64,000 bases of DNA, taken from contig NC_052136.2 in the NCBI RefSeq assembly GCF_016086655.4, positions 47,794,492 through 47,858,491 of the forward strand, written 5' to 3'. Of the stretch, positions 1 through 13,091 are shown piece by piece. The notes under the pieces are model-generated. The model was given only the letters and a program-made list of their open reading frames with translations, was not told where the DNA came from and did no database searches. Positions within the stretch are counted from its first letter, which is position 1. Every line of letters starts with the position of its first letter. The stretch comes from Lepeophtheirus salmonis. Its lineage: Eukaryota > Arthropoda > Copepoda > Siphonostomatoida > Caligidae. Both the position numbers and the translations under genes were made by a program.

Positions 1-1739
1 AACACAGTCATATAAATACAAGTATAACTGTATATATAAAATTCTAAGTATATATACAGAGATCAGTATTGACAAAATAATGATAATACTATTATCTTTT
101 GTAAATATTGATTATTTATTGACGTAGAAAATCAAATTCAGTTAAAATACATCAAAAGAACTTAGAAACTATGTTGAAGAAATGATTTTTGTAGGAATGG
201 AACGGATTGTTCAGAATTTCTAATAATCTTTTTCTTGTGTATGAATAGAGAAGGGAAAGCGAGCCCCAAAAAATAATAACTCCTCTTCTTAATGACATCA
301 AAAACGACATGGTTGACATGCAAGTCAACTACTTTGCTGTCGACTTCCCCATATCAATGTGAAAGCATATCAATTACTTTCTTCTAAGCAATTATCTAAT
401 GTTACAAGTCAAATTTTCATTTTTACATATTGAAAAGGCTTTACATTCCTACTTTTACTTTTGCTCCAAGGAAGACGGCGAAAAATAGAAAACACTTGAT
501 GAAGGAATATTTCATATCTCAAAAATTCATGTATATTCTGTTTTTTTGGTAAATATTTTAACAAATTATACCTACTGAAATTATATTTGATTAATCAGAA
601 ATAAATTATTTATAGGTTGCCAAAATATGACAATTGCCTTAAAAAGTAGGACCCTACTGAAAATTTTAAGGCAGAAAATATTTTGGTGTATTCATCTTTA
701 AAATGATATGTTAATATTGTAGAATGAGATTTCTACTTATAGTATTATACATATATGGTATTTTACATGCATACAGTAATTATACATTTGAGTGATCATT
801 CTTTGTTTATCTATATTCTTATCCGCTAATAGAAACTTTATTTTTTTGTTTAAATCGCTTCCAAAAATATTGAAAGCTAATTATTATTTGTTGACGATAA
901 ATTTACAATTTATCATACCTTTTTGAAGAAATTTATATGAAATGTCAAATTTTTCAGTTTTTAATAGGCTCAAAAATAAATTTTTTTGATTGGAAATACA
1001 TCAACAACAGCTCAAGTTTTGTAAAATGTTTATTAAATTTAAGAAGTAGTACTGCATTACTTATAATTGATAAACGAAGTATAAATAATAAGTATTTATA
1101 AATGTCAATTTATAAAAAGATTTTTTGTGTGTATTTTATTGGTAAAATTAGTTAATTTTGTCAAACAGTAATTTTTTGTAATGAAAAAGTAAAAAGAACT
1201 TTTTGCGCAAAAATTTTCAGTAGAAATACACATAATTATTTCCTTAAAATTTAATCCTTCCTTTTCAAAAAGGATATCATCATATGTCCGAATGGATGAA
1301 AAAAAAAACTCTTCTAATAAATAACTTAAACTTATTTTTATAAAAATATAAATATTTTTATATCTTTATTCCACATATTAAATTGAATCTAAAAATAAAT
1401 ATATATATATTTCTTTATCAAGTAATTACTCATTATTACAAGCTAACAAATACAAAAACATAATATTACCACACTTTTTTTTCTTTTCTTTTAAGTAACG
1501 GTTTTACGTGTAAATAATATCGATAAAAAACTAATGTAAAAACTAAAATAGCATGTCAAAAATGGGGAATATGAAATAAATGTATTTCAATAGTAGTATA
1601 AAAATTATAAGACTAACGGGAGCAATGGTGCATCACCAATGACATTTGTTTAATTAATATGTTTTACACTGGTGAGTATCGATATAAAACTAGAATATTA
1701 TAAAAAAACTAAAATAACGTTTTCTTCTTCAATAAAACT
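1..1739. other. AT-rich non-coding stretch
   Basis: No open frame with recognisable protein character is visible on either strand. The sequence is rich in A/T runs and short TA repeats (for example around 1399-1411). A slightly more GC-rich patch at about 240-360 is not continuously open in a convincing frame. I see no gene here. Confidence 0.6.
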
Positions 1740-1799
1740 AGGTCATGAAATAGGGAGTTCATTTTATAATCCTATATTTGTCTGCATCAAGTCAAAATC

Positions 1800-2147
1800 G
1801 TAGGCTTTCTCATTGAGCTCCCTCGTCGCCACTTCACAAATAATATTTTATACTCTTTGTCATCGCTGCTACTACCATACCATTATAAAGGACTTAACAA
1901 TGCATTTATTGACTAATGCGCACCTATTATTTACTATGAGCCCAAACTTTACCAGAGATTTTTCAATAAATGCCTCAACGCTTTTCTTAAGTGAAGTGAT
2001 GTGTGTTTGTATGGGTCGACCATCTCCTAAAAAGTGGCCAATAATCTTTATTATTTTTCCCCACATCCTAGCATTTGAAAATATGTTCTTCTTGAGTTCA
2101 TAGGCTTCCAACATAGAGTGATCCTGTTGTAGTATTATATATTGCAT
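1800..2147 (-). pseudogene. LINE post-RT C-terminal region (relic)
   Basis: A minus-strand frame of 91 codons from 2147 to 1872 continues the direction and position of the RT relic. It contains KNIFSNARMWGKIIKIIG and a stretch with paired Lys/Glu residues (SLKKSVEAFIEKSL). It sits where the thumb and C-terminal region of a LINE ORF2 would be. I do not recognise a specific motif, so assignment to the LINE rests on position and strand. The overlapping plus-strand frame (1813-2103) is taken as its shadow. Confidence 0.5.
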
Positions 2148-2659
2148 GAATTTGTCTTGAAGTTAGTTCCCTGTCAAAAATTCTATAGCAGAAATTTATC
2201 AGCTGGCCTGTCTCAATTCCAGTCATTTTCAAAAGATGTTAAAAATTAAATTTGTCTCACTTCATCTTTCTACCCAAATTTTACCCTTCATAACACGGTT
2301 AGAATAATGTTTGCCCTTATTTTTGTAACTCCTTTCATATCTACAGTTTATTTGTAAGTTGAGTAGTGCTAGGGCTGTATTAGTTATATTATTTGATGCC
2401 ATTAATTCCTTGATGGTCTTTATTCCTTTTTTTTCTTGATACTTCGATATTCATCTTAGTGATAGTGAAGTAAATTGTTTCTATATTCTTTAAGGCGATA
2501 TCAACACCTGTTTATTTTTAATTATGTTATTTACTGCCTTTGCCCAAGGAGGATGGCTATAATGTTTATTGACTATTAATTTCCTCTACAAGACCCCATC
2601 ATTTCTGAACTTTTTTTAAATTCATTTTCACAAATTTTAACCTATCATATGATTGAAGT

Positions 2660-3660
2660 AGTTTGTTACTCTGAACCGATGTTTAAATGAAGGAATTATA
2701 ATTTGATTCAACACTTTTATTCTATCTATTAGGTTTAGATTTAGCTTTTCGGCAGAAATGATTCGTTTTTGGAAAATATTTCCACAAATGTGTTATTGCT
2801 TTCGTATGTACTTGTTTTGTCCACTATAATTCCCCAACAATCCACTTCTTTCTTTTTCCTGATTTTCAAATTATTTAAAACTTTTTTTTTCCAGCATTTT
2901 CATCATAAATGTAGATTTGTTCCAATTTATTTGCAGTTCTCTTAGGAATAAAGCACCTCTATCAGGTTTACAAAGATATAAATTTTTTTCACACGTTATT
3001 TTTGTCAAATAGGAACGAGGGGACGTCAGCATAAAAACACTTACAAATTTTTTCCTGTTTATGTTTATACCATCTAATATGTCCACAGTTATTAGTTGTA
3101 GTGGTCTTATTGTCATGTTAAAAAGTACCGGGATTAAGGGGTCTCTTTGTCATCATCTTTTGACATTTATTTTTACTCCTCCACCTAGGGAAATTTCTTT
3201 TTTTTATATTTTTCAGATAGATGTCATCAAATATATAATTGAAGTATATTTAAAGTTTGGTGTTGATAAATTATATGATCTTGCGATACTGTATCGAATG
3301 ATTTTGTAAAGTCAATAAATAATCTAGCTATCTTTTTATTTCTTTTGTCCTGCCATATTATCTATTCAAAAACAGATATATTTACTTGACCGATAAATCA
3401 GTTTTTTTTTGTAAAAAAAAATTGTGAGCTTGTTAAAACTTTTTCAAAAATTAAGTTCATAATTTCTGTTGTTGCTCTTTTTTTTCTTTTTTTTTTTTGA
3501 AGAGTACTCAAATTCATTGCTTTCGTTTCTTCGGGAAGATATTGTTGTTTCAAGATTTTGTTTCAGTAGTTTTTTTTAAATAGAGATTGTATGAGGAAAT
3601 TTTTCATAAAAATCTGCATTTATTCCAAAAGTACCATGGGATTTTCCATTTTTTAATTTT
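2660..3660 (-). pseudogene. LINE ORF2 reverse transcriptase (relic)
   Basis: Minus-strand reading shows successive RT blocks with frameshifts between them. GKSPGTFGINADFYEKF-like residues at 3594-3648 (read KSHGTFGINADFYEKF) correspond to the PGxDGIxxEFYK block. LFIDFTKSFDTVS at 3284-3320 is motif A, with its catalytic Asp. GDKETPLIPVLFNM at about 3113-3155 corresponds to the GDPLSPxLFNM block. CKCFYADVPLVPI at about 3012-3046 is motif C, where the normal YADD/FADD has lost its second Asp. Near 2660-2710 a VLNQIIIPSFKHRFRV stretch resembles the post-RT segment of LINEs. Loss of the second Asp and the many stops rule out activity. Confidence 0.78.
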
Positions 3661-4149
3661 TGTTCGTGTATTCATATACCTTTTCAATGGTAAATTTTTT
3701 TAGTAAGTTTCTTTTTCTTTTTAGGAGACAATTTCAGCTAGAAATCCAATTTGAAATTTTAGTAGCACTTTCAGATCCATCGTATATTTTGATGTAATAA
3801 TCTTTTATAATCTTCTACACCGTATTCTCGACGTCGTTCAGTTGTACTTCAACATCATAAAGATATAAGTTCATGCAACTATATATTTCTTTGTACATTT
3901 TGATTACTTTCATATTTTTTATTGTTAATACTTCAATAAATTTCCCTTGCTTTTTATAAATGCCAATTTTGATTTTTTGTTCTCATCTCCTGACATTAGT
4001 AGTTCTATAATGTTTTCTTTGTATGATCTTTTTTCTTTCGCCTTTCTTTTTTTTCCTTCATCCGTGACTACCTATTTTCTTTTTATGAGTATTTCTTAAA
4101 ATACATTAAATATTTCCGTGTCTTCATCCATATCATCATGATTTCTTGC

Positions 4150-4700
4150 AACATTTGCTGTGTTCTTAAACATTTTTTTGAGGAAATTTGTGATCAGATA
4201 TACCACAAATTTTATTTACTTTGAAGTTTTCTATCATATAGGCTACTTCATTGTTGCATAGGATTAAATATATTCGTTCTAAAGATTGATTTTTCTTGAA
4301 ATTTTTGTAGTTTATGTAGGTATAGTCTTAATTGCTTCAAACTTAAACAATATCAAACATATTGTTGTTTTGATCCAGGCTTCAAATACATCCGTATTTG
4401 TGTGGGTTTTGGCATTGTTTTTTGTTTCCACTCACTCTCTGGAAACATTAAAGTCTCCACAAATAATATTTGGGTTGTTTTCCATAAATGTTTATTTTTC
4501 TATGACATTTTCAGATGATTTTCAGCGTGTGCAAATACTGATTTTACAATACTACTACAGCTAAAGATATCAATCTTCGCCTCTATCATATTTTGTTTGT
4601 CTGTTTCTCCATTTTCCTCGAAGTCAGCCTTTGTTGTACAAGTTAGGAAATCCCTCAACATGGGGGATTCCCTTGCATTCTTTAATAAAAAGAAATAGCA
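4150..4700 (-). pseudogene. LINE ORF2 endonuclease domain (relic)
   Basis: This is the AP-endonuclease-like domain that nicks target DNA for target-primed reverse transcription. In the minus strand the frame reads NIICGDFNVS around 4440-4470; GDFN is the conserved block that holds a catalytic Asp and Asn. Further downstream ICGISDHKF around 4185-4210 supplies the SDH block with the catalytic His. Between them lies a stretch with several stops (KNFKKNQSLERIYLILCNNE) that matches the usual spacing of about 85-100 residues. The N-terminal part that should hold the catalytic Glu was not recognised. The domain is pseudogenised. Confidence 0.75.
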
Positions 4701-5180
4701 TATATTTGGTCAAATATGCCGTAGTCTGAATTATTCACTATCCTGGTGTCACAACAGGCGAATATCTCAGTATAGTTAAGGACACTAAGATGTTTGTAAA
4801 ATCTATTTCCGTTACTGAGCTACGAAATTTCATTTACTTTTGCTGTCAGTATTCTTAAACTATTAGTAATCAAGTTTGTATTGGGCGGCACTACTTTCAT
4901 TGTCTACTTTAGTGAGGACGTCCCCTAAGCTTAGATTGAAGACTTGTGTTTAATTCTGATTGCTCATCAACTATTTGTTTTCTAGTTGCACACAACTGTA
5001 TAGCTCATTCCCATGTTTAGTTAGGGATTAAACTCTCTAAAGTCTTCACCTCCTGTTGGAAGTTGATTTTCTGTTTTCAAAAAATTGATGCTTTCCTTAC
5101 ATTTGTATGTTGAAATTATGTACGCTTTTCCTTCATTTTCTACTCCGGTTATGTCGTTTATAAAAACCTTCAAAATCTTC

Positions 5181-6365
5181 GATAGTTATTGCTGCTGACT
5201 GCATAACTTGAGCAAATTATCTGGCTAATGAGCCAATTTACTTAAAATGTTTTACTTTTATAAAGTTCCGGCAAAAATGTTATTTAAAAATATTTTATAC
5301 TAATTAATGATCTTTTATATCAAAACATGATTTTTTTTAAACGAAAAAAAAGACAGTTGATTTTAAAAGGAAGGCACTATATTCGCCATTTTGCAATTAA
5401 CTGGCCATGTATATTTCATTTTTGGCTATTTATTAACACTAGCTCATTATAATTATTTATTTTTGGATGGTTTTAGAAATATGGAATTTAATCCCCGTAC
5501 TATTCATATGTATTTGTTTTATTTCCTTTTATTTAAATAAAAATCATCTACCAACTATGTCTAGTAAATTGAATTCCAAAATTAATTGCAAACGAGTAGA
5601 CTTATTTCCACAGTTTCCTTATTATTCAATATCTATATTCATTTACTGGGATAAGTAAAAGTGAAATAGTTTTTTTTTTTTTGTATATAATTGCTTAAAA
5701 ATAGCATGAACCATTTTCATACGAACAATATACATTTATACAAAAAAATTCAGGCTATATGTCAAAATTAGTATTATAAATCAATTACTAGAGCCTCTAT
5801 ATGATTTTACAAATTTATAATCTATTGTCTTCCTGATTATAAAATTCAGTATCCTTGTTATCGATCAATTCCCTGTAAAGAAGTCACACAATAACTTAAG
5901 CAAAAAGAATAAACATGCAATGTTGTAGCATGAGAAAACTTTAGATTTAACATCCATAAGACAAATTATATAAGGTATATATAAGTGTTTAATGAGGATG
6001 TGGCGTTACATTCTATTTTTCTGTCACCTTATGTTAAAGGAAATGACTTTATCAATGTCAAGACCCTTTCGTCAATCCTTTGTCATGTTTTCCTTTTTGA
6101 AGCTAGGAAAAAATCAGTAAATTTCATTATTTGCATTGTATTTTGCATTATCCGTGCCAGAAAAATTTAAAATAGCTAAATAATGGCAACCAAAAAGATT
6201 AATGGGTATAAAGACTATATAAAAGGTTATTCATCTGAACGTTCATAAGCCTAGAAAAATAAAGTGAAAGCTACTGTGACTTTATTTATTAAACGATTTT
6301 ATTATAATTTCTTATAAATTCAACATTATAGCATAAATTTGACATTGAATCATATAATCGCTGTT
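5181..6365. other. AT-rich stretch, no gene seen
   Basis: Small open frames exist (5467-5658 and 5985-6170 on the plus strand), but they consist of Phe/Ile/Lys/Asn-rich translations typical of chance in AT-rich DNA. No domain, repeat or splice pattern supports them. Confidence 0.6.
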
Positions 6366-6535
6366 AAATGGACCACAATTTCAGAACGTACCGGAAACGT
6401 CCTACAGCCTTCCCGAATGTCCCACAAAGTAAAGATTGGAATGTTCTCCTTATCCCTGCTCTCCAGAATCTTGAGGTCCAGTGGTGACCTTCATTGAAAA
6501 GCCTTTCAATATTGCCCTCTAAAGTTTCCAAAAAT
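6366..6535. other. GC-richer island, coding-like but unassigned
   Basis: This 170-base patch is clearly more GC-rich than its flanks and is open for about 50 codons in one minus-strand frame (with residues such as RFWRAGIRRTFQSLLCGTFG), nearly open in a second minus frame (one stop and then KENIPIFTLWDIREGCRTF), and broken by only two stops in one plus frame (NVPETSYSLPECPTK). I do not recognise a family. It may be a fragment of a transposable element or of a host exon. Confidence 0.35.
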
Positions 6536-9500
6536 ATATATATTTTTTTACAACTATTTTGTAAAGAAAGTTATTGTATCTTAATAAATATAGACACAAT
6601 ATGAATAGACTCACTCAAAAATATATTCACAGGAAAATTACATTTAAATTATGATCTCAAGAATAAAAAGAAATCAACCGATTTTAAGTTGTAATAATAT
6701 ATTGTTGTTTGATGTACCATGAAAAAATTACATTTGTAAAACATTAACAAGAAAAGTCAAGAAAGGAAATGGACGAATAACAAATGATCAAAAATTTAAT
6801 TATAAAATGTCTCAAGAAAGAATCATTTCACGTATGTAGTTCAAATCAAATTGAAACAAGGTTATTGATCGATATATCAGAAATTATTACATATCTAAAA
6901 TCAAATATCATTGCAACTGTATAATAAAATTTGTCAAAATGTTTCAAATATACGTTGTGAGTTTGGAAAAGACTTAGACAGAAGCCAAAATTATTTTTGT
7001 TGTTATTAAACAAGCCACATTCATACTTAAAATGATCACTTTCATATTATTTTATTTCAAAATTAGTGACCACTCTAATAACCATATAGTGCTTACATTT
7101 ACTTATGATTTGTATGCACTTAAGATATGATATTCTTACAGAATATAAAAAAGACAAAAAAACTTCATATATTAAAGCATACATTTTTCGTAGCGGCTGA
7201 ATGCTTTCATATTATAAAGTTTAATTAAAAAGTTTCAAATTTAAATAAATCTTTTTGTTGTTTACCCTTAAATTTTGTTTTAGTATTTCATGGATATATG
7301 AAAAATAGTTTTTTCATATAACAAAACAAAAGTTATGTCTTTAAAACTCATTATACAAAGTATAGGGGATTGCTTGCGTAAGTTTGTCAATTACTAATCA
7401 TTGTTTTTAATAATAAAGACTTGCGGCCCTAACAAGAAGTCGTTAAATTGTTTTCAGTCAACTATTCATAAAAAAAAAATAGGATTCATCTACACCTTAT
7501 TTGCGACTTAAATGTGGAACTAGAAAAGGAGATATAAGCGAATCGCTCATCCTAAACTAAGCTCATCCTAAACAAAATTATATGGTAATGTAAGTTAGTA
7601 GATTTAATTAAGGCTATATCTCAAAGGAGGGGCTACATTCTTCAAGAGTCGATCATGTTGTCGCCTCACCTTCTTTTTTGTCTGGCAAGTATCGTCTTGA
7701 ATCTAGTTCATATTAAAAAAATGAAATTGTATTCCACAGTGTCTTGGGAAATCGAAGTTTTAAAATCCCAATATGGATTATTGAAGAAGAGGGGTTTTAA
7801 ATAACCATGAAAATATACTTGTCAGCTCTTTTGAATCAAATGTTTCTGCCAAGCAAGTAACTTGAAAGTTTAACAGGATTATTAAATTATCATCAAGTAA
7901 ATACGTTAAATATACAAAGGCTGCAGGAATGCAGTTTCAAAAGATGTTAATGATATTCTACAGAATGGGTCCCCTTTATTAATTAGCTACACAACAAATA
8001 TAATTAAAAAAACTTCTTGAATATCAGCAGTTTCAAAAGATTGAGGCTCTTTCCAAAGAAATTTGAACGATCCAAGATATGATTACAATACAAGACTTAA
8101 GTATGTAAAATTTTATTACCCTCTGCTAAGGGTAGATAAGTTTCATCAAAGCACTATATCTTGGCATTCATAGATGTTGGTACTCCTTCTCTTGGAGCAT
8201 AACGCAAAAAAAAGTATATTAGGTATGATTGTGGAAAGATGTTTGACTCAAGCATCCATGCATTTGCAAAATATCCAGCATTAATTGTTCTTCGATACTT
8301 TTACAGTTGAATATTGATTTGTTTTAATTTGAATAGTTACCTTTCCAATTAATTGTTTGCTAACATTCTTTTTCGAGTGCCCTAAGGGAAAGAAAAGTGC
8401 ACCCAAAAAACTAGGGATGTCTGATTGGCTTTAGTTTGTACTAAAGTACACATAGTCAGCTGCGTCACTTCTGGGCGTCTAATAAGCTTTCACTACCTGA
8501 GAAAAAAATCAATTGCTTCTGTAGAAAGATACACACCCTTATCTATAGGATTCCCCATTACAGACATTGTTAAGTTTTTTCCACAATGGTCAAGTAAGTT
8601 TTACTCAACCCTAGAATGATTAGTAAGTCGGTACCTGACGATGGTAAGAACATGACAGATATAGTTATCAGTTACTAGTTCCCCATCTAGTTCCATTTTA
8701 CTATCAAAAATTGGACAGAATTATTTACATATAACGTAGATTAGAACCTGAGTATGGATTTGTAGGCTCATAACTTACTTATTTAGTCAAAAAATTGAAT
8801 ATCTTGTTCGATTAAGGAACATTGATACTTTATTACTAATTAGTAACTAGTTAGATTAATAAACAAGCACAATAGATCCAAATTATTTTAAGTGCTTTGC
8901 CACTATTATATTTAAGATATTGGAAAAAGTTTCGTTCGTAACCGAAAAAACCTATGTTCCCAAAATATATTAATAAACATTAGTACTGCATTTGGTAATC
9001 CATTTAGGCCACGTTTATATATACATATTTTGAAATAGATATTTAAGCTAAGTAAAAATTGAGTTTTATATATTTTGTTCAAGTTTCTGTAATAAAGTTA
9101 ATAGAATACATAATAAACCTTATAATGGAGTTGAATGTACAAAAATTAATTTAAAAAATAAGGAAAATTAATTCAAATGAAGAGTATTTTGGGATTCTGC
9201 TTCGTAGAAAACTGATGAATGTATGTACATATATAATATGATATGTTCTTTTAAAAAAAGAATTATAAATGAGTATCTTTCATATTATTTAATCTAAGTG
9301 TTGAATATGTACTTCAATAAATATACAAAAATATAAGTGAATAAAACAATTTGTTTATGGTTGTAGACTGTACAGATTAGACTGTTCTGTTCTTTTAAAA
9401 AAAAAATCTTCTCCAAAAAGACTTTTTATGCTGGGGACAATAAAAAGACTCACTTTTGTAAAGTTTGAACCCTCTTAAGCTGTTTTGACGTGGTACAGAG

Positions 9501-10625
9501 TACTTCAGCTAGATTTTTTTCGGCTAATATGTCCCATTTTTAGATTTCATAAATAGTACCCAACATAAAGTTATGAGTTGAAAATAGTATTTTATAATTT
9601 GGTTTATCATGAAAATGTTGTAAGCCTTGTTTTTAATCATTTAAAAGGTCAAAAATTTGTTGAAATGATTTGGAATTTCCATATTTTATAAAAGATAAGA
9701 AACTTTCTTTTTTTTTAACAACTATAACTTCATTCGTAGATAAACTTTAAAGTATTAATTATCTTTATTGACATAAAACATGCAAGCCCCTTGAAAAAAA
9801 CCTGACCAAACTAAAATGGGTATTTTTTCAAAATGTATTTTCAGAGTAACAAACAAAACTGGCAAATGTCATGATCATTAAAGCCATACTTAATGCAACA
9901 GACAAATAACATTTTAATTTTATGTAGCACAGTTTTAAGGTCATATAAAAGGTCAAGGGTCACAAAAAAAGTCAATTTTTTCGAAACTTTTATTTTAGCG
10001 TGTGTAATAGGGTATCCATTTTATAGGGTAACTTGTTAATTCGATTTTCTGTTATATTGTAATGAAAATATTATTTTTTTAAAGTTTGAGTCTTCAAAGG
10101 GCGTTTTTTGACCTGTTTAGCTAAAATTGAATTTGATTTTAACACCGCTTGATCCGAATACAGGACAGTCTACCTACTTATATTAAAATTAACACCCACA
10201 ATATTTTGTAAATATTGTTGGCTTTCTCATCTATGAATGTAAGTAATATTGCCTAATGAAAAACCCATATAGAAGTTAGAACCCAAAAAATTCCATTTTC
10301 CGTATACATATCAAAGTATGCGCGTTAATAGAAAATGTTATAAAGCTTTATTCATTAAAAAAAACACATTATTTCAAATTTTTTTTAATGAATATTGTAC
10401 ATTTCTCAAGAGGAATCCTTTGCTCTATATTTATTATTACGCTGAAATGGAATGATGCCTTTTTTGGTTTCAACTTTCAAAATGAATTTAACTTTACAAG
10501 GTATGTATATAAAACTTATATTTAAAGCAATATTCAAATTAAGACCAACAAAACAATTGATTAATAAAGTTTGTTTTCAGTTATTCAATTTATTCCAATG
10601 TACATTAGTAAAACTTTTAGTCTTA
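6536..10625. other. AT-rich stretch, no supported gene
   Basis: No domain is recognised. A 50-codon plus-strand frame at 7651-7803 begins with a hydrophobic stretch (MLSPHLLFCLASIVLNLV) and could be mistaken for a signal peptide, but there is no other support. A 64-codon frame lies at 8425-8619, also unsupported. The sequence GCTCATCCTAAAC is directly repeated at about 7547 and 7561. Around 9450-9490 and 10075-10115 two loosely similar segments (AAAGTTTGA followed by a GTTTTTTGAC-like motif) hint at an old duplicated repeat. Confidence 0.5.
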
Positions 10626-10862
10626 TTAAACGATAACCTCATTAAATTTTTGTAGGTATGTATAAAAACAAGTAAACTGTGCCCTAATGCTTCTCTTACG
10701 TTGACTTATGGAATCGTTCAACATTGCTTTCCTTTGAGGACATAATTTTTCAATACTCATGAAAGAAAGGAAATAATACTGTGAGTTTGCAGGGTAGTTA
10801 TAAGTGTAAGCTTTTGCTGGAGTCAAAGTAGAATTGCAAATCAACTTTGGAGTAATTCCTCC
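10626..10862 (-). other. Candidate coding exon, unknown protein
   Basis: A minus-strand frame is open from a stop at 10863-10865 to 10626. Its upstream half has balanced composition unlike chance AT-rich frames: GGITPKLICNSTLTPAKAYT then YNYPANSQYYF. An AG acceptor-like junction (ATAG before GGAGGAATTACTCC) sits exactly at the start of the better part, and GTATTA after ACTCACA could be a donor, which would give an exon of about 85 bases. No in-frame ATG opens it, so if real it is an internal exon. I do not recognise the protein. Confidence 0.3.
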
Positions 10863-13089
10863 CTATATCATTGCAAGATCCATCATTCAACCAGTAGTGG
10901 GATTAAGAAATCGATATATTGTCTACAGCCTTTTTGATATATATTTTACCTTTTTTATGTTGCTGTTACTTTTCAAAGATATGGGATTTTTTTAAAATAG
11001 GATATTAATTTTAAAACCAAAAAGTAAAAAGTTGAGAAGAATAGGCGCATCCTTGCAATCAAATATAAATATTTAATAGTAAATAAATATGGTTTTAAAT
11101 TAAGACAAAGAATGGCTGCATTATCATTTTGCCGCCTTCTCTTTTAATGTGATTTAATTAATTTAATATATACAGAAATTTTCCTTCATAAAAAAATGTC
11201 TTCTTACTTCTTTTATTTTTGTCAAATATTTTTTTGAAATTTTACAATCAAAGTATTTCATTTTAATCCATAAACTTACAAAAATAATTTTATTTCAATT
11301 TGCCCCTTTCTTTATATTTATTTGTTCAGAACTAAATATTTATGTGCATAAATATATTTATTTCTAAACCATTTCAATAATTCGACATCATATATAATTG
11401 ATCCACATTTGTATTTTACATATGTGGTTTGTCAGGACAAAACCAATTTCAAACAAAAAACAAGAAAGTGAGATATTTTAAATAAATCGTTTTGTCTAAA
11501 ATAAATATTCCTAATGATTTGTTCTGAAATTTTTTATACTTATATTAGTAATAAGAAATATAGCCAAGACACTCACAATAAGAAGATAATGTTTTTTCCT
11601 TCATGTTGGTTATTGGCTTAAAATTGTCAGCTACCACACATTTATAATTGAAAGGTCTTGGAAGTGTTTTATTTATTACTTTCTGCTCTTAATTTATTAT
11701 ATTTAGCAAACAATAACAATATATTTTTCATTATAGTGATGTCAAATGAGACTTCTTGTCCATGCAAAGGTTTACTTTTTAAGAAGCACTAAAATTAAGT
11801 TAAATGTTAAATTATTTCTTAATAAATATTTTTTTTAAATTATTACTATTGAATTTATATATAGATTTATTAACCTTTTCTTATTTTAAATTTGACCCCT
11901 TTATATTAATGAGACGCAACACAACTTTTGCAACAACAACCCCTCAAACTGTTTCAATTTTGATAGTTATCGATTAATAAAACAAAATTAAAATAAAGAC
12001 CTAACAATAGACAGTCTTAATGCGAAAATTACTGTTCAAATCAATTTCATAAACATTGGAAATATAAATTTGTACTTGATTATATCTTTAATTAATTGAG
12101 TAGTATCATTTTAATGAATTACTGTGTGTGTATAATAATATATTTTGAAAATAAGTTAAAAGGGCTTTCCCTCTTAATTTTAATTAAAATATAAATATAT
12201 ATATATATTTATGTTGTTTCTGTACTATATATATAGCTATTTAGAGAAATATAATAGTTTGAAATTGAGATTTTGCTAATGTTAAAGTTATTTTAAGCAA
12301 ATTTTAATATTTTTGCCATTCATTCTGGAACATTATTTGCAGTATGATAATACCCAAACATACTTTTGAGACAGCTTAGTGATTTTGTAGGTCTGTCAGA
12401 GAACGTATTTCTCTAAGATCACCAAATAGTCATTCGTTGTTAATTAGCAACCTCTATCAAATCATATTTTTTTTTTCAACATATTTTATTTGGTTTAAAT
12501 ATTATATAGAACATACATATATAAATAAACCGGAGCAATTGCGTAAAAAGTACATAAATAACCATTATAGTTTATACTTAATGCTCCGGGGTAGAATTTC
12601 AACTAATATTCTAAAAATTAATCTTAAAAAAACAATGTTAAATTTGCAAATTAACAATTATGGTAAATATTTGTTAAATTTCATAATACCCTTTTTAAAA
12701 TACTTTGATGAAAGGTACCGTATTTCTTCCTTCCCCTGCAAAATTCCATGACTCACATCCTGATTTAGGAATTTGCATTAAGAGGGAGACAACGCGGGTT
12801 GAAGCTGCCAAGATGATACCTCTCAACTCACGCTTCCGAATAGGCTGATAGTTAGTTAGTCAGCTGACGATGAGGGCCTTAAAATTAAGAATTGAAAAAT
12901 GATATCGTTGAAGTGCCGTTATATAGCAAGGCACGTACGGGGTTAAAAAACGTTTCGGAAGAAACTTTTTATAGATCTAAGAATATGCTACGTGAAATAG
13001 TTTGGAAAGCTATGCAGAAGTCTATTCCTACTTTCCACTGTGTCAGTTGCAGCTTGAATATTGTGTGAAACATCGAAAATTTTCCTATT
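10863..13089. other. AT-rich stretch, no supported gene
   Basis: A 104-codon plus-strand frame at 12437-12751 is Ile/Asn/Lys/Tyr-rich, lacks any motif and is most simply chance. A TA microsatellite lies at about 12195-12210. At 12720-12990 the composition is more GC-rich and a minus frame is open for about 55 codons (RELRGIILAASTRVVSLLMQ), possibly a remnant of an unrecognised element. Confidence 0.5.
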
Positions 13090-13091
13090 CT

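Larger units (their letters stand above)
1740..5180 (-). mobile_element. Decayed non-LTR (LINE) retrotransposon, copy C
   Basis: Read on the minus strand, this region carries the landmarks of a LINE in the expected order: a coiled-coil-like stretch at the 5' side (about 4900-5180), an AP-type endonuclease with GDFN (4448-4459) and SDH (4190-4198), a linker, then reverse transcriptase blocks (about 3650-2870) and a post-RT region down to about 1800. All parts are broken by stops and frame changes, so this is a relic. The 5' and 3' ends are estimates because no poly-A tail or target-site duplication could be fixed. It has the same orientation as the LINEs at 13-15.5 kb and 58-59.8 kb. Confidence 0.8.

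Noticed and set aside
7651..7803. Small secreted peptide (hydrophobic N-terminus)
   Set aside because: A single hydrophobic run in one short frame has no further support.
12437..12751. 104-codon plus-strand frame
   Set aside because: Ile/Asn/Lys/Tyr-rich translation typical of chance in AT-rich DNA; no motif or splice support.
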